Positions 48,570-57,925 of a stretch of 64,000 nt of DNA are shown in pieces. Both the position numbers and the translations under genes were made by a program. Position 1 is the stretch's first letter. Each line of letters starts with the position of its first letter. This stretch comes from Stenotrophomonas sp. BIO128-Bstrain (GTDB lineage: Bacteria > Pseudomonadota > Gammaproteobacteria > Xanthomonadales > Xanthomonadaceae): contig NZ_CP124620.1 of the NCBI RefSeq assembly GCF_030128875.1, positions 1,984,001 to 2,048,000 of the forward strand, read 5' to 3'. Under the pieces are notes generated by a model. It was not told the origin of the DNA. It was given only the letters and a program-made list of their open reading frames with translations, and did no database searches.

Positions 48570-49711
48570 TGACGGCTCTCCGCCTTGGCCGGTGCCGGCT
48601 TGGCAGCAGCGGTGGCGGCCGGCTTGGCGCCGATCACCTGCACCGCGGTGCCGTCGCGCAGGGCAACCTTGCCTGCAGTAACCACCTGATCGCCTGCGGC
48701 CAGCCCCTCGCGGATCTCCACCCACGGGCCTTCGGCATAGCCGAGCTTGACCGGCACGCGCGCGGCCTTGCCATCGCGAACGCGGAACACCGCCGGCTCA
48801 CCATCGTCGAGCAGCGCCAGGCGCGGCACCACCAAGGCGTCGGCGCGCTGGTCATAGTCGATCCGGATGCGACCGAACATGCCCGGCTGCAGGCCTTCAG
48901 CATCTTCGCCAAAGCCGCTGACCACGCGGAACGTGCCGCTGCCGGCATCGACCACCGGCGAGATGCGGTCCACCGTGCCCGGGAAGGTCTTGCCCGGCAG
49001 CGCATCGGCGAGCAGCGTCACCGGCTGGCCCGGACGCAGCGTGGCCAGCTCGCGCTCGGGCACGTTGAGCGTGGCTTCCAGGCGCGAGTTGTCGACGATG
49101 CGGAAGATCGGCGTGTTGATCTGCACGAAGTTGCCGGTCTTGATCGAGCGCGAGGCGATCACGCCCGAGATCGGCGCGATCACCGTGGTGTAGGACAGTT
49201 CCAGCGTGGCCAGCCGGTACTGCGCGCGGACGTTCTCCAGGTCGTACTTGATCTGGTCGACATCGGCGGCGCTGACCATCTGCTGGCCCACCAGTTTCTG
49301 GGCGCGCTGGTAGTTGTTCTCCAGCTTGCGCATCTGCGCTTCGCTCTGCGCCACGGCCAGGCGCGCACGGTCCGGATCCAGCCGCACCAGCGGCTGCCCG
49401 GCACGCACCTGCTGCCCCTCTTCGACCAGCACCGCCAGCGCGACGCCGGAGGTCTTGGCGACCACCTGCGACTCACCACGCGGCTCCAGTGCGGCCGTAC
49501 CGGTGTAGCTGGCAGCGACGGCGCGACGGCTGGCCGCGACGGCTTCGACGGGGACCGCATCGACCTTCTTCTCGGCCTTGCCGTCCTTCTCGGCCGCGTT
49601 GGCTTCGGCCGGGCCGGCGCCACCGCAGCCGCTCAGCAGCAGGGTGGAGGTGATCAGCAGTGCAGCGGCACAGCGTCCGGTGCGGCCGAGCAGGAATGAT
49701 TGTCGCGACAT
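48566..49711 (-). CDS. RND efflux periplasmic adaptor (membrane fusion lipoprotein)
   Basis: 381 residues. A signal peptide with lipobox LSGC (about C29) predicts a lipid anchor. Then come a barrel-sandwich (lipoyl-like) domain split around a coiled-coil hairpin (about 100-170, e.g. NNYQRAQKLVGQQMVSAADV) and beta-barrel and membrane-proximal domains. The C-terminus is an Ala/Lys tail. It links the RND pumps to an outer-membrane channel and is the first gene of the operon. No dedicated regulator gene flanks it. Confidence 0.92.
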   Translation of the reverse strand: MSRQSFLLGRTGRCAAALLITSTLLLSGCGGAGPAEANAAEKDGKAEKKVDAVPVEAVAASRRAVAASYTGTAALEPRGESQVVAKTSGVALAVLVEEGQQVRAGQPLVRLDPDRARLAVAQSEAQMRKLENNYQRAQKLVGQQMVSAADVDQIKYDLENVRAQYRLATLELSYTTVIAPISGVIASRSIKTGNFVQINTPIFRIVDNSRLEATLNVPERELATLRPGQPVTLLADALPGKTFPGTVDRISPVVDAGSGTFRVVSGFGEDAEGLQPGMFGRIRIDYDQRADALVVPRLALLDDGEPAVFRVRDGKAARVPVKLGYAEGPWVEIREGLAAGDQVVTAGKVALRDGTAVQVIGAKPAATAAAKPAPAKAESRQ

Positions 49712-49828
49712 CGTCGTGTCCCTAAGGATGCGTGGGCAGGTGTGGTAGCAAAGTAATGCACCACGTCACGACCACACCATATCCCAAAGGTCATGGTGAC
49801 CTGCGGCGATGGCCTCCCCCGGCCCGGT

Positions 49829-49857
49829 TTCAGCTAGATGAAATGGCAGGCTATACT
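49829..49857 (+). promoter_or_regulatory. Candidate sigma-70 promoter for the cytochrome genes
   Basis: TTCAGC (49829-49834), 17-base spacer, TATACT (49852-49857). It lies 59 bases before the first cytochrome start. Confidence 0.5.
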
Positions 49858-49916
49858 CGGCCCAGTTCCGTACCCCACGCCGGAACGACCAGACCCGTTT
49901 ATCGGAAAAGGACATC

Positions 49917-50309
49917 ATGCGCCCGCAGCCGCTCGCCGCTTGTCTCGTTCTGGCCGTCCTCCTGCCCCTCGGGGCCGCCGCACAGGCCGCAACACCCGCT
50001 CCTGCAGTCCCTGCCACCCCCGCTCCGGCCGCCACCGCGCCGGCGCCTGCCGCCGTCACCGGCCGGTTCGACAATGGCCGGGTCCTGGCCTATACGTGCC
50101 AGGGGTGCCACGGCATCACCGGGTACAAGAACGCCTATCCCAGCTACAAAGTGCCCAAGATCGGCGGGCAGACCCGTGAGTACCTCAGCCAGGCGCTGAC
50201 CGAGTACCGCCACGGCAAGCGCAAGCATCCGACGATGCAGGCGCAGTCGATGAGTTTCAGCGAACAGGAGATCGCCGATCTCGCTGTTTACCTGTCCACC
50301 GTCAAATAA
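49917..50309 (+). CDS. Small periplasmic c-type cytochrome
   Basis: 130 residues. A signal peptide (to about residue 24) and an Ala/Pro-rich spacer (to about 47) are followed by one class I cytochrome c domain with the haem site CQGCH (C61, C64, H65). A C-terminal Met region (TMQAQSMSF) offers the axial ligand. AAGGA lies 5 bases before the ATG. It is probably a soluble electron carrier, cotranscribed with a second monohaem cytochrome 9 bases downstream. A tandem pair like this resembles cytochrome c4 split into two proteins. Confidence 0.88.
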   Translation: MRPQPLAACLVLAVLLPLGAAAQAATPAPAVPATPAPAATAPAPAAVTGRFDNGRVLAYTCQGCHGITGYKNAYPSYKVPKIGGQTREYLSQALTEYRHGKRKHPTMQAQSMSFSEQEIADLAVYLSTVK

Positions 50310-50317
50310 GCGCGCTC

Positions 50318-50779
50318 ATGTCGAAAGCCACGCCACTCCAGCGTTACGCCATCGCCCTGTCCGTTGCCCTGCTGATGACTGCGTGTTCGCAGTCTCAGGT
50401 GGAGAACAGCGCAGATTCCGCCGCCGATCCGGGCCACGCCAGTGGTGAACACGGGTCCGGCTCCTCCGCCGGCCTGCCGGCCGGCCGCATCGCCGCCGGT
50501 GAGGCGCGTGCCCAGGTCAAGGGCAAAGCCACCGGCCAGAGCTGCATCGATTGCCACGGCGCCGACGGCAACAAGCCGATCGACCCGACCTACCCGAAGC
50601 TGGGTGGGCAGTACGGGGATTACCTGGCGCACAGCCTGCAGGCCTACCGCGCGGGGGATCGCCAGCACGCGCTGATGACCCCGCAGGCGACCGACCTGAG
50701 CGACCAGGACATCGCCGACCTGGCCGCGTATTTCGGCTCACGTCCAACCCAGTTGCGGGATCTGCACGGCCTGAAATGA
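50318..50779 (+). CDS. Lipoprotein c-type cytochrome
   Basis: 153 residues. A signal peptide with a lipobox-like LMTAC (C23) is followed by a Ser/Ala/His/Gly-rich linker (about 24-55) and a monohaem domain with CIDCH (C76, C79, H80). A Met ligand is likely in HALMTPQATDLS. It would be membrane-anchored, while its upstream neighbour appears soluble. The electron partner is not evident; no oxidase or dehydrogenase gene adjoins it. Confidence 0.87.
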   Translation: MSKATPLQRYAIALSVALLMTACSQSQVENSADSAADPGHASGEHGSGSSAGLPAGRIAAGEARAQVKGKATGQSCIDCHGADGNKPIDPTYPKLGGQYGDYLAHSLQAYRAGDRQHALMTPQATDLSDQDIADLAAYFGSRPTQLRDLHGLK

Positions 50780-50784
50780 CGACG

Positions 50785-51015
50785 GTAGCGCCGACCGTTG
50801 GTCGGCTGCCTTCCATCCGGCCCCACGAAGCCCTGACAGGTAGAGCCGACCGTTGGTCGGCTGCGCTTCGTTCGGGCGCCATGAACCTCTGACGCCAGCC
50901 GACCAACGGTCGGCTCTACAGGTGAGGCGACCAACGCTCGGCGTTACGCGTGCGGCGGACCAGCGGTCGGTGCCATACGTCCCGTACCGTCAAGCCGACC
51001 AACGGTCGGCTCTAC
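50785..51015. repeat. Cluster of at least six SMAG/GTAG palindromes
   Basis: Plus-strand copies at 50785-50807 and 50840-50862; minus-strand copies at 50897-50919 and 50993-51015; two degenerate minus-strand copies at about 50926-50946 and 50953-50977. The clear copies share the AGCCGACC / GGTCGGCT stem (the first with CGCCGACC). They fill the whole spacer between the convergent cytochrome and uup genes. Confidence 0.85.
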
Positions 51016-51028
51016 ATCGATCACCGGG

Positions 51029-52912
51029 TCAGGCGTCCAGTTCTTCCCAGCGCGCGTACGCGGCGTCCAGCTCAGCCTGGACCTTGGCAAGCTTCGCGCT
51101 GTGCGCGGCCATGTCGGCGGCGCTGCGCTGATAGAACGCCGGGTCGTTCATCGCGGCGGTGAGGCCTTCGACGTCCTTCTCCAGCGTTTCGATCTTCAGC
51201 GGCAGCTGTTCCAGCTCGCGCGCGTCCTTGTAGCTCAGCTTGCGCTTGGCCTCGGCCGGCGCGGCAGCGGCAGCCGCCGCAGCAACCGGCTTGGCCGCCA
51301 CCACGGGCGCAGCGGCGGCCGCGGCGGCCACGCGTGCAGCGTGGCGCTGCCAATCGGTATAGCCGCCCACGTACTCGCCGACCACGCCGTCCCCTTCCAT
51401 CACCATCGTGGAAGTGACCACGTTGTCCAGGAAGTCACGGTCATGGCTGACCAGCAGCAACGTGCCGGTGTAATCGCTCAGCAGCTCTTCCAGCAGCTCA
51501 AGCGTTTCCACGTCCAGATCGTTGGTCGGTTCATCCATCACCAGCAGGTTGGACGGCTGCGCGAACAGCTTGGCCAGCAGCAGGCGGTTGCGCTCGCCAC
51601 CGGACAGGCGGGTGATCGGTGCGCGGGCGCGCTCGGGCGAGAACAGGAAGTCCTGCAGGTAGGCGTGCACATGCTTGCGCTTGCCGTTGAACTCGATGAA
51701 ATCGCGGCCTTCGGCCACGTTCTCGATCGCGGTCCAGTCTTCGCGCAGCACGGCACGGTACTGGTCGAAATACGCGATCTGCAGGTTGGTGCCGGCACGC
51801 ACTTCGCCGCTCTGCGCCTGCAGATCCCCCAGCAGCAGCTTGAGCAGCGTGGTCTTGCCGCTGCCGTTCGGCCCGATCAGGCCGATACGGTCGCCGCGCA
51901 GGATCACGGTGCTGAAGTCCTTGACCATCACACGCTCGCCGAAGGCGAACGAGATCTCCTTGACGTCGATGACCTTCTTGCCGGAGTTCTCCGCCTGCGC
52001 CGCTTCCATGCGCACGTTGCCGCCCAGTTCGCGGCGCTGCGAGCGATCGTTGCGCATCGCCTTGAGGCGGCGCACACGGCCTTCGTCGCGGGTGCGGCGG
52101 GCCTTGATGCCCTGGCGGATCCAGATTTCTTCCTGGGCCAGCAGTTTGTCGAAGCGCGCGTTTTCCTGCGCCTGCGCGTTCATGCGCTCTTCGCGGCGGC
52201 GCTCGTAGTTGGCCCAGTCGCCCGGCCAGCTGGTGACCTGGCCGCGGTCGATCTCGACGATGCGGGTGGCCAGTGCACGCAGGAAGCGACGATCATGGGT
52301 GACAAACACCACGCTGCCGTTCCAGTTCTTGAGGAACATTTCGAGCCAGTCGATGGCTTCGATGTCCAAGTGGTTGGTCGGTTCGTCGAGCAGCAGCAGG
52401 TCCGGCGAGGACACCAGCGCGCGGCCCAGCAGCACGCGGCGCTTCATGCCGCCGGACAGGCGCGCGAATTCGGCATCGCCGTCCAGGTCGAGCTTGGTCA
52501 GGGTTTCGCTGACGCGCTGGTCCAGGCCCCAGCCGTTGGCGGCATCGATCTTGGCCTGCACGGCCGAGAGCGCATCGCCGTCGAAATCCTCGGCCATGCT
52601 CAGGTGATGGAACTCGGCCAGCCACTGGCCCAGCTCGCCCAGGCCATCGGCAACCACATCGAACACGCTGCCGGCGGCACCGTGCGGGACCTCCTGTTCC
52701 AGGCGGGTGATGCGCACCCCCTGCTGCACGCGGACTTCGCCGTCATCGGGCTTGTGATCGCCGGACAGCAGTTTGAGCAGGGTCGATTTGCCGGCGCCGT
52801 TGCGGCCGATCAGGGCGATACGCTCGCCCGGCTCGATCGACAGTTCGGCTTTTTCCAGCAACAGGGGGCCGCCGACGCTGAAGTCGACGTTTTGCAGAGT
52901 AATCAGAGGCAT
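51029..52912 (-). CDS. uup: ABC-F family ATPase Uup
   Basis: 627 residues from the ATG at 52912 (MPLITLQNVDFSVGGPLLLE); the longer open frame upstream is not used. Two ABC domains are seen, with Walker A GRNGAGKST and GPNGSGKT and signatures LSGGMKRR and LSGGERNR, joined by a basic linker (IKARRTRDEGRVRRLKAMRN). A C-terminal Ala-rich stretch leads to a coiled coil (about 540-627), as in Uup. There is no membrane domain. ABC-F proteins act on ribosomes or on DNA transactions; Uup affects transposon excision and 50S assembly. Confidence 0.93.
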   Translation of the reverse strand: MPLITLQNVDFSVGGPLLLEKAELSIEPGERIALIGRNGAGKSTLLKLLSGDHKPDDGEVRVQQGVRITRLEQEVPHGAAGSVFDVVADGLGELGQWLAEFHHLSMAEDFDGDALSAVQAKIDAANGWGLDQRVSETLTKLDLDGDAEFARLSGGMKRRVLLGRALVSSPDLLLLDEPTNHLDIEAIDWLEMFLKNWNGSVVFVTHDRRFLRALATRIVEIDRGQVTSWPGDWANYERRREERMNAQAQENARFDKLLAQEEIWIRQGIKARRTRDEGRVRRLKAMRNDRSQRRELGGNVRMEAAQAENSGKKVIDVKEISFAFGERVMVKDFSTVILRGDRIGLIGPNGSGKTTLLKLLLGDLQAQSGEVRAGTNLQIAYFDQYRAVLREDWTAIENVAEGRDFIEFNGKRKHVHAYLQDFLFSPERARAPITRLSGGERNRLLLAKLFAQPSNLLVMDEPTNDLDVETLELLEELLSDYTGTLLLVSHDRDFLDNVVTSTMVMEGDGVVGEYVGGYTDWQRHAARVAAAAAAAPVVAAKPVAAAAAAAAPAEAKRKLSYKDARELEQLPLKIETLEKDVEGLTAAMNDPAFYQRSAADMAAHSAKLAKVQAELDAAYARWEELDA

Positions 52913-53011
52913 CTGACTATTGTACGGGTTGCCGGGCCTGCCTGGCGGGGTGACGGCCCCCGTAGGGGCGAGCTTGCATGACGGGCCGCGTTGCGACAAT
53001 GTTGCCGCGGA

Positions 53012-53389
53012 TCAGGTTGCAGCCTTGATCCTTCTGACCTCAGGGGTCAATGCAAAGCAGTCCCCCAACGGCTCCCCCTCGATCGACCAGTACTCGATCA
53101 GATCGCGGTGCTCGTGACGGTCTTCGGAAAGCGCAGCCAGCACGGCGGCGATGCTGCGATCCGCCGGTCCAGCGCCAGAAGACAGCAGATCATTGCTCAC
53201 ATCAAGCGCGAGGGTCATCAACTCCTTCCTGGCATCCAGTGGATAGCCCCCTGCGTGATACGCCTGCAGGTATCTGTCCAGCCATGCCAGGGTTCGATAC
53301 TCCTCCGGAAGCTCGTATGCCCAATCCTGGGTGTATGCGTTGCCAGGCGGCAAGCCAAGGTCGCTGCAGAGTCTGTCTATTGCATGCAT
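53012..53389 (-). CDS. Hypothetical protein, 125 residues
   Basis: Start chosen at the ATG 53389, which has AGGAGTGG about 5 bases upstream; the frame is open further but only in Arg/Cys-rich shadow sequence. The protein is acidic and probably soluble and helical (YRTLAWLDRYLQAYHAGGYP, SIAAVLAALSEDRHEHRDLI), with no signal or membrane segment. I do not recognise the family. Its G+C is lower than that of its neighbours, and it sits alone between uup and a LysR gene. It could be an immunity- or phage-like orphan, but nothing in the sequence proves that. Confidence 0.65.
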   Translation of the reverse strand: MHAIDRLCSDLGLPPGNAYTQDWAYELPEEYRTLAWLDRYLQAYHAGGYPLDARKELMTLALDVSNDLLSSGAGPADRSIAAVLAALSEDRHEHRDLIEYWSIEGEPLGDCFALTPEVRRIKAAT

Positions 53390-53552
53390 GTTCCACTCCT
53401 GCGGGTCACTACGCGCGGCAAGGCAGAGGGCCACGACGCGCGAAGCGAAGCACGCAGCATCCCATCCCTGTTTGCTCGAAGACAATGCAGGAGACCGTGA
53501 GTCCTTCGGCAGTTCAAGGCAGTTCGTGAAGATCAGCCGACGACAGTCGGCC

Positions 53553-54437
53553 CTATCCCGATACTTCCCCCAACAACGCCTGCAACCCCGGCAACCATCG
53601 CTTGCCGGGGTGGCGTACCAGCCACAGTGTGCGGTGCAGGGCCGGCAAAGGCGTTTCAAGGATGCGCAGGCGGCCGAGGGCCAAGGCTTCTTCCAGGGCA
53701 TGGCGCGAGAGGCAGGCCAGGCCGAGGCCGGCGATGGCGGCTTGCTTGATGGCTTCGGTATTGCCCAGCTGCAGGGTCTGGGCGAAGCCGCGCAGATGCG
53801 GCAGCAATGCCTGTTCGACAGCCTCGCGGGTGCCTGAGCCGGGTTCGCGCAGCAGCCAGCGCGCTGCGCGCAGTTCATCCAGCGACCAACGCGGGGGCGC
53901 ATCCGCGGCGGCGACGATCACCAGCGGGTCCTGCTGCCAGGCGGTCACCTGCAGCCCGCGTTCGTGGCATGGGCCTTCGATCAGTCCTGCATCCACGTCC
54001 AGCCGTTGAACGGCCGCCACCACGCCTGCGCTGTTGTCGATGCGCAGATCGACCTCGGCCTGCGGTGCCTGCCGCAGCAGCTCGGCGATACGCGGCGGCA
54101 GCAGGTAGTTGCCGATGGTGGTGCTGGCCGCCAACACCAGCCGCAGCGGCGCGCCTTGGGACGGGTCACCGCCCGCCGCCAATTGCCGCTCCAGATCGGC
54201 GGCATTGACCAACAGCGCGCGCGCCGGCTCCAGCAAGGCCCGGCCGTGGCCGTTCAACGCCAGGCGACGGCCGATGCGGTCGAACAGCGGCGTGTCGAAG
54301 TGCGCTTCCAGCTCCTGCAGGGCGGCGCTGCTGGCGGACTGGGAAAGCGCAATGGCCTGGCCTGCGGCGGTGGTGCTGCCCTGGTCGGCGATGGCAACGA
54401 AGACCTGCAGCTGGCGGAGCGTCAGGCGCATGCCCAT
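53553..54437 (-). CDS. LysR-family regulator, YeiE/CysB-like group
   Basis: 294 residues. The N-terminal helix-turn-helix starts MRLTLRQLQVFVAIADQGST and continues AALQELEAHFDTPLFDRIGR. The effector domain contains LLREPGSGTREAVEQAL, a sequence typical of the CbbR/YeiE branch. It is divergent from a YeiH-type transporter, the same pairing as yeiE-yeiH in enterobacteria. Start could be the ATG at 54437 or at 54431; the second has a better-placed AGG. Confidence 0.86.
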   Translation of the reverse strand: MGMRLTLRQLQVFVAIADQGSTTAAGQAIALSQSASSAALQELEAHFDTPLFDRIGRRLALNGHGRALLEPARALLVNAADLERQLAAGGDPSQGAPLRLVLAASTTIGNYLLPPRIAELLRQAPQAEVDLRIDNSAGVVAAVQRLDVDAGLIEGPCHERGLQVTAWQQDPLVIVAAADAPPRWSLDELRAARWLLREPGSGTREAVEQALLPHLRGFAQTLQLGNTEAIKQAAIAGLGLACLSRHALEEALALGRLRILETPLPALHRTLWLVRHPGKRWLPGLQALLGEVSG

Positions 54438-54533
54438 TACCTGTGTTATGGGTAGGTTTCACCGATATTATTCGTTTTACGGGTCAATCGCATGGATGCA
54501 CGCTGTACGCCTCTCTCCCGCATCCCACCCGCC

Positions 54534-55613
54534 ATGAACGCGCCTGCCCTGTCCCCCTGGTCCCTACCCGCCCTGCGCCAGCGCTGGCAACTGCGCCTGC
54601 CCGGCCTGCTGCTGGTCGGCCTGGTGGCGGCGGCGTCGCAGTACCTGGCCGAGCTGCCCTGGCTGCAGGCGCATGGCCTGAGTGCGCTGACCGTCGCCAT
54701 CGTCGCCGGCATCGTGGTCGGCAACACCTTGTACCAGCGACTGGCCCCCGCCAGCGCGGCGGGCGTTGGCTTCTCCAAGCACTGGCTGCTGCGTGCGGGC
54801 ATCGTGCTGTACGGCCTGCGCCTGACCTTCCAGGATATCGGCCAGGTCGGTGTCGGCGGGGTGCTGACCGATGCGCTGGTGCTGACCAGTACCTTCGCGC
54901 TGGCGTGGTGGGCCGGCACGCGCTGGTTCGGCCTCGACAGGGAGAGCGCCCTGCTGATCGGTGCCGGCAGCTCGATCTGCGGTGCGGCCGCGGTGATGGC
55001 GGCCGAGCCGGTGGTGCGCGGGCGCGCGGACCAGGTGACCGTGGCGGTCTCCACCGTGGTGGTGTTCGGCACGCTGGCGATGTTCCTGTACCCGGCGCTG
55101 TACCAGCTCAACCTTGCCCACGGGTGGATCCCGATGGACACCCAGGCCTACGGCGTGTTCACGGGCTCGACCGTGCACGAAGTCGCCCAGGTGGTCGCCG
55201 CCGGCCGCGCGGTCAGCGAGGGGGCTGCCGACACGGCCGTGATCGCCAAGATGGTGCGGGTGATGATGCTGGCCCCGTTCCTGATCGGGCTGTCGATGCT
55301 GCTCGCACGCGGTGGCGTGCCGGGTGCGTGCGGCCGGCGCGCGAAGATCGTGGTGCCGTGGTTCGCGTTCGGCTTCGTCGCGGTGGCCGGGCTCAACTCG
55401 CTGCAGATGCTGCCGGCCGCCATCGTCAGCGCGGCGATCGATCTGGACACCGTGCTGCTGGCCATGGCCATGGCCGCGCTTGGCCTGACCACGCATGTGT
55501 CGGCCCTGCGCAAGGCCGGTATGAAGCCGCTGCTGCTGGCGCTGCTGCTGTTTGGTTGGCTGCTGGCGGGCGGGCTGGGGATCAACCTGGGCATGCGCGC
55601 ACTGCTGGGCTGA
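54534..55613 (+). CDS. YeiH/UPF0324-family putative sulfate exporter
   Basis: 359 residues from the ATG at 54534 (MNAPALSPWSLPALRQRWQL). About ten transmembrane helices. Family motifs: GIVVGNTL, GIVLYGLRLTFQDIG, the helix-breaking GAGSSICGAAAVMA and FTGSTVHEVAQVVAAG. The family is annotated as sulfate exporters on limited evidence; taurine or sulfite metabolism links are known for relatives. Its YeiE-like divergent regulator probably controls it. The upstream ATG at 54492 is less likely. Confidence 0.87.
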   Translation: MNAPALSPWSLPALRQRWQLRLPGLLLVGLVAAASQYLAELPWLQAHGLSALTVAIVAGIVVGNTLYQRLAPASAAGVGFSKHWLLRAGIVLYGLRLTFQDIGQVGVGGVLTDALVLTSTFALAWWAGTRWFGLDRESALLIGAGSSICGAAAVMAAEPVVRGRADQVTVAVSTVVVFGTLAMFLYPALYQLNLAHGWIPMDTQAYGVFTGSTVHEVAQVVAAGRAVSEGAADTAVIAKMVRVMMLAPFLIGLSMLLARGGVPGACGRRAKIVVPWFAFGFVAVAGLNSLQMLPAAIVSAAIDLDTVLLAMAMAALGLTTHVSALRKAGMKPLLLALLLFGWLLAGGLGINLGMRALLG

Positions 55614-55646
55614 GGCACGCCGGGCGGACTTCTGCGACACTATCGC

Positions 55647-57029
55647 ATGTCTGAATTCTCCTCCCTGCCGCTGAAACCAGCGCTGCTGCCCGGCATCGAT
55701 GCCATGGGCTATACCTCGCTCACCCCCGTGCAGGCCCAGAGCCTGCCGGCCATCCTTGAGCGCCGCGATGTCATCGCACAGGCCCCGACCGGCAGCGGCA
55801 AGACCGCGGCCTTCGGGCTGGGCCTGCTGCAGGCGCTGGACCCGTCGGTGACCCGCGCCCAGGCGCTGGTGCTGTGCCCGACCCGCGAACTGGCCGACCA
55901 GGTCGGCAAGCAGATCCGCAAGCTGGCGACCGGCATTCCGAACCTCAAACTGCTGGTGCTGACCGGCGGCATGCCGCTGGGCCCGCAGCTGGCCTCGCTG
56001 GAAGCGCACGATCCGCAGGTCGTGGTCGGCACCCCCGGGCGCATCCAGGAACTGGGCCGCAAGCGCGTGCTGCACCTGGGCGGCGTCACCACCCTGGTGC
56101 TGGATGAAGCCGACCGCATGCTCGACATGGGCTTTGAGGAGCCGATCCGCGAGATCGCCGGGCGCACCAGCAAGGACCGCCAGACGCTGTTGTTCTCGGC
56201 GACGTTCCCGGATGAGATCCGCGAGATCGCCCGCGTGCTGCTGCGCGACCCGGTGGAAGTGACCGTGGAAGGCGCCGACCATGCGCCGGCCATCCGCCAC
56301 CTGTTCTGCGAGACCGAGCTGGCACTGAAGCAGAAGGCGCTGGCCGGCCTGCTGCTCAAGTACACGCCCGAATCGGCCGTGGTGTTCTGCAACACCCGCC
56401 GCGATGTCGACGATGTCGCCATTTCGCTGCAGCAGTTCGGCTTCTCCGCGCTGCCGCTGCACGGCGAGATGGAACAGCGCGACCGCGACGAAGTGCTGGT
56501 GCGCTTCGCCAACCGCAGCTGCAACGTGCTGGTCGCCAGCGACGTGGCCGCGCGCGGGCTGGATGTGCAGGACTTGGCGGCGGTGATCAATTACGAGCTG
56601 CCGACCGACATCGAAACGTATGAGCATCGCGTGGGCCGTACCGGCCGCGCCGGTGCGACCGGCCTGGCGATCAGCCTGGTGACGCATCGCGAGCGCAACC
56701 GCGCCGATGCGCTCGAAGCCGCACAGGGCAAGCCGCTGGACTGGCAGAAGACGCCGCTGGCCACCGCACGCCCGCCGGTGCTGCCGCAGGCGGCAATGAC
56801 CACGCTGCGCATCGATGGTGGCAAGACCGACAAGCTGCGCCCGGGCGACATCCTGGGTGCGCTGACCGGCGATGCCGGGCTGGCCGCCAAGTACATCGGC
56901 AAGATCGATATCTACGCCACGCGCTCGTATGTCGCCATTGCGCGCGAGCAGGCCGGCCGGGCGATCGCCCAGCTGGAGGCCGGCAAGATCAAGGGCCGCC
57001 GGTTCCGCGTACGCAAGATGGATGTCTGA
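55647..57029 (+). CDS. dbpA: ATP-dependent RNA helicase DbpA
   Basis: 460 residues. DEAD-box motifs in order: Q-motif region (MGYTSLTPVQAQ), motif I APTGSGKT, PTRELA, DEAD (VLDEADRMLD), SAT (LLFSATFP), and HRVGRTGR of motif VI. The last 75 residues (from about 385, TTLRIDGGKTDKLRPGDILG) form the DbpA RNA-binding domain that recognises hairpin 92 of 23S rRNA. It acts in 50S ribosome assembly. The gene stands alone, 33 bases after the transporter gene. Confidence 0.96.
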   Translation: MSEFSSLPLKPALLPGIDAMGYTSLTPVQAQSLPAILERRDVIAQAPTGSGKTAAFGLGLLQALDPSVTRAQALVLCPTRELADQVGKQIRKLATGIPNLKLLVLTGGMPLGPQLASLEAHDPQVVVGTPGRIQELGRKRVLHLGGVTTLVLDEADRMLDMGFEEPIREIAGRTSKDRQTLLFSATFPDEIREIARVLLRDPVEVTVEGADHAPAIRHLFCETELALKQKALAGLLLKYTPESAVVFCNTRRDVDDVAISLQQFGFSALPLHGEMEQRDRDEVLVRFANRSCNVLVASDVAARGLDVQDLAAVINYELPTDIETYEHRVGRTGRAGATGLAISLVTHRERNRADALEAAQGKPLDWQKTPLATARPPVLPQAAMTTLRIDGGKTDKLRPGDILGALTGDAGLAAKYIGKIDIYATRSYVAIAREQAGRAIAQLEAGKIKGRRFRVRKMDV

Positions 57030-57067
57030 GCGCTGCGGCCGATCGCAGGTCGGCTGACCGCGTTACG

Positions 57068-57137
57068 GTAGAGCCGACCGTTGGTCGGCTGCACTTGCGT
57101 TGGGGCGTTTGAGGTGCCGGCCAGCGGCCGGCACTAC
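57068..57137. repeat. Pair of SMAG/GTAG palindromes between dbpA and apt
   Basis: A plus-strand copy at 57068-57090 (AGCCGACC stem) and a minus-strand copy at 57115-57137 (TGCCGGCC stem) face each other between convergent genes. A degenerate copy may precede them near 57036. Confidence 0.85.
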
Positions 57138-57168
57138 CAGTGCCGGCGCGCCCGCGCGGATTTCCGGC

Positions 57169-57705
57169 TCAATAGACCAGGTTCGCCAGCAGCGGGACGT
57201 CAGTCGTCCAGCGCTCGCGGCCGCCAAGCCCGGCCAGTTCCACCAGCACAGCCGCACCGACCACCTCGACCTGCAGCTGGCGGGCCAGCGACAACGCCGC
57301 CAGCAGCGTGCCGCCCGTGGCCAGCACATCATCGACCACCAGCACGCGGGCGCCGGCCGGCAAGGCATCGGCGTGTACTTCAATGCTGTCGGTGCGGTAT
57401 TCCAGGGTGTAATCCTGGCGCAGCACCTTGCCCGGCAGCTTGCCCGGCTTGCGCACTGGCACGAAGCCCACGCCCAGCACCCGCGCCATGGCCGCGCCTA
57501 GGATGAAGCCGCGCGACTCGATCCCCATCACCGCCTGCAGGTTGGCATCGCGCCAGGGCGCGACCATCGCATCGATGGCGGCCGCGAAATCCGGGCCGTC
57601 GGCGAGCAGCGGCATGATGTCCTTGAACAGGATGCCCGGCTTGGGGAAATCGGCGATGTCGCGCAGGCGGCCGGCCCAGGCGGGCGTGGCGGAAGACTCG
57701 GTCAT
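57169..57705 (-). CDS. apt: Adenine phosphoribosyltransferase
   Basis: 178 residues from the ATG at 57705 ([20 protein letters not shown]), the length expected for Apt. The PRPP-binding motif is [14 protein letters not shown], and the [12 protein letters not shown] loop is also conserved. It salvages adenine to AMP. An in-frame ATG at 57801, 32 codons earlier, has a good GAGGTGAG ribosome binding site, while 57705 has none visible, so translation may begin upstream and give an N-terminally extended protein. Confidence 0.92.
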   Translation of the reverse strand: MTESSATPAWAGRLRDIADFPKPGILFKDIMPLLADGPDFAAAIDAMVAPWRDANLQAVMGIESRGFILGAAMARVLGVGFVPVRKPGKLPGKVLRQDYTLEYRTDSIEVHADALPAGARVLVVDDVLATGGTLLAALSLARQLQVEVVGAAVLVELAGLGGRERWTTDVPLLANLVY

Positions 57706-57925
57706 GGGGTTGGAAACGAACAGGGTGGCATAGGGTAAACGCTTCGGCGCGGGGCTGCCGGTCGCCGGCGCCTGGGCATTGCTGCGTTCCAGCAATGACA
57801 TCGTCCGCTCACCTCGAATTCGCACACACGTGCGATAATCGCCCTAACTGGTTGTTCACCTCGCTTCCGCGATAAGCAGCGAAGCGACCCATGGTCCCCG
57901 CCACGCACGGCGCGCGCGGGCCTGA

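Noticed and set aside
48566..49711. Naming the efflux operon smeIJK
   Set aside because: One adaptor plus two pumps fits SmeIJK in layout, but without an alignment the assignment over MdtABC-like or another system cannot be made.
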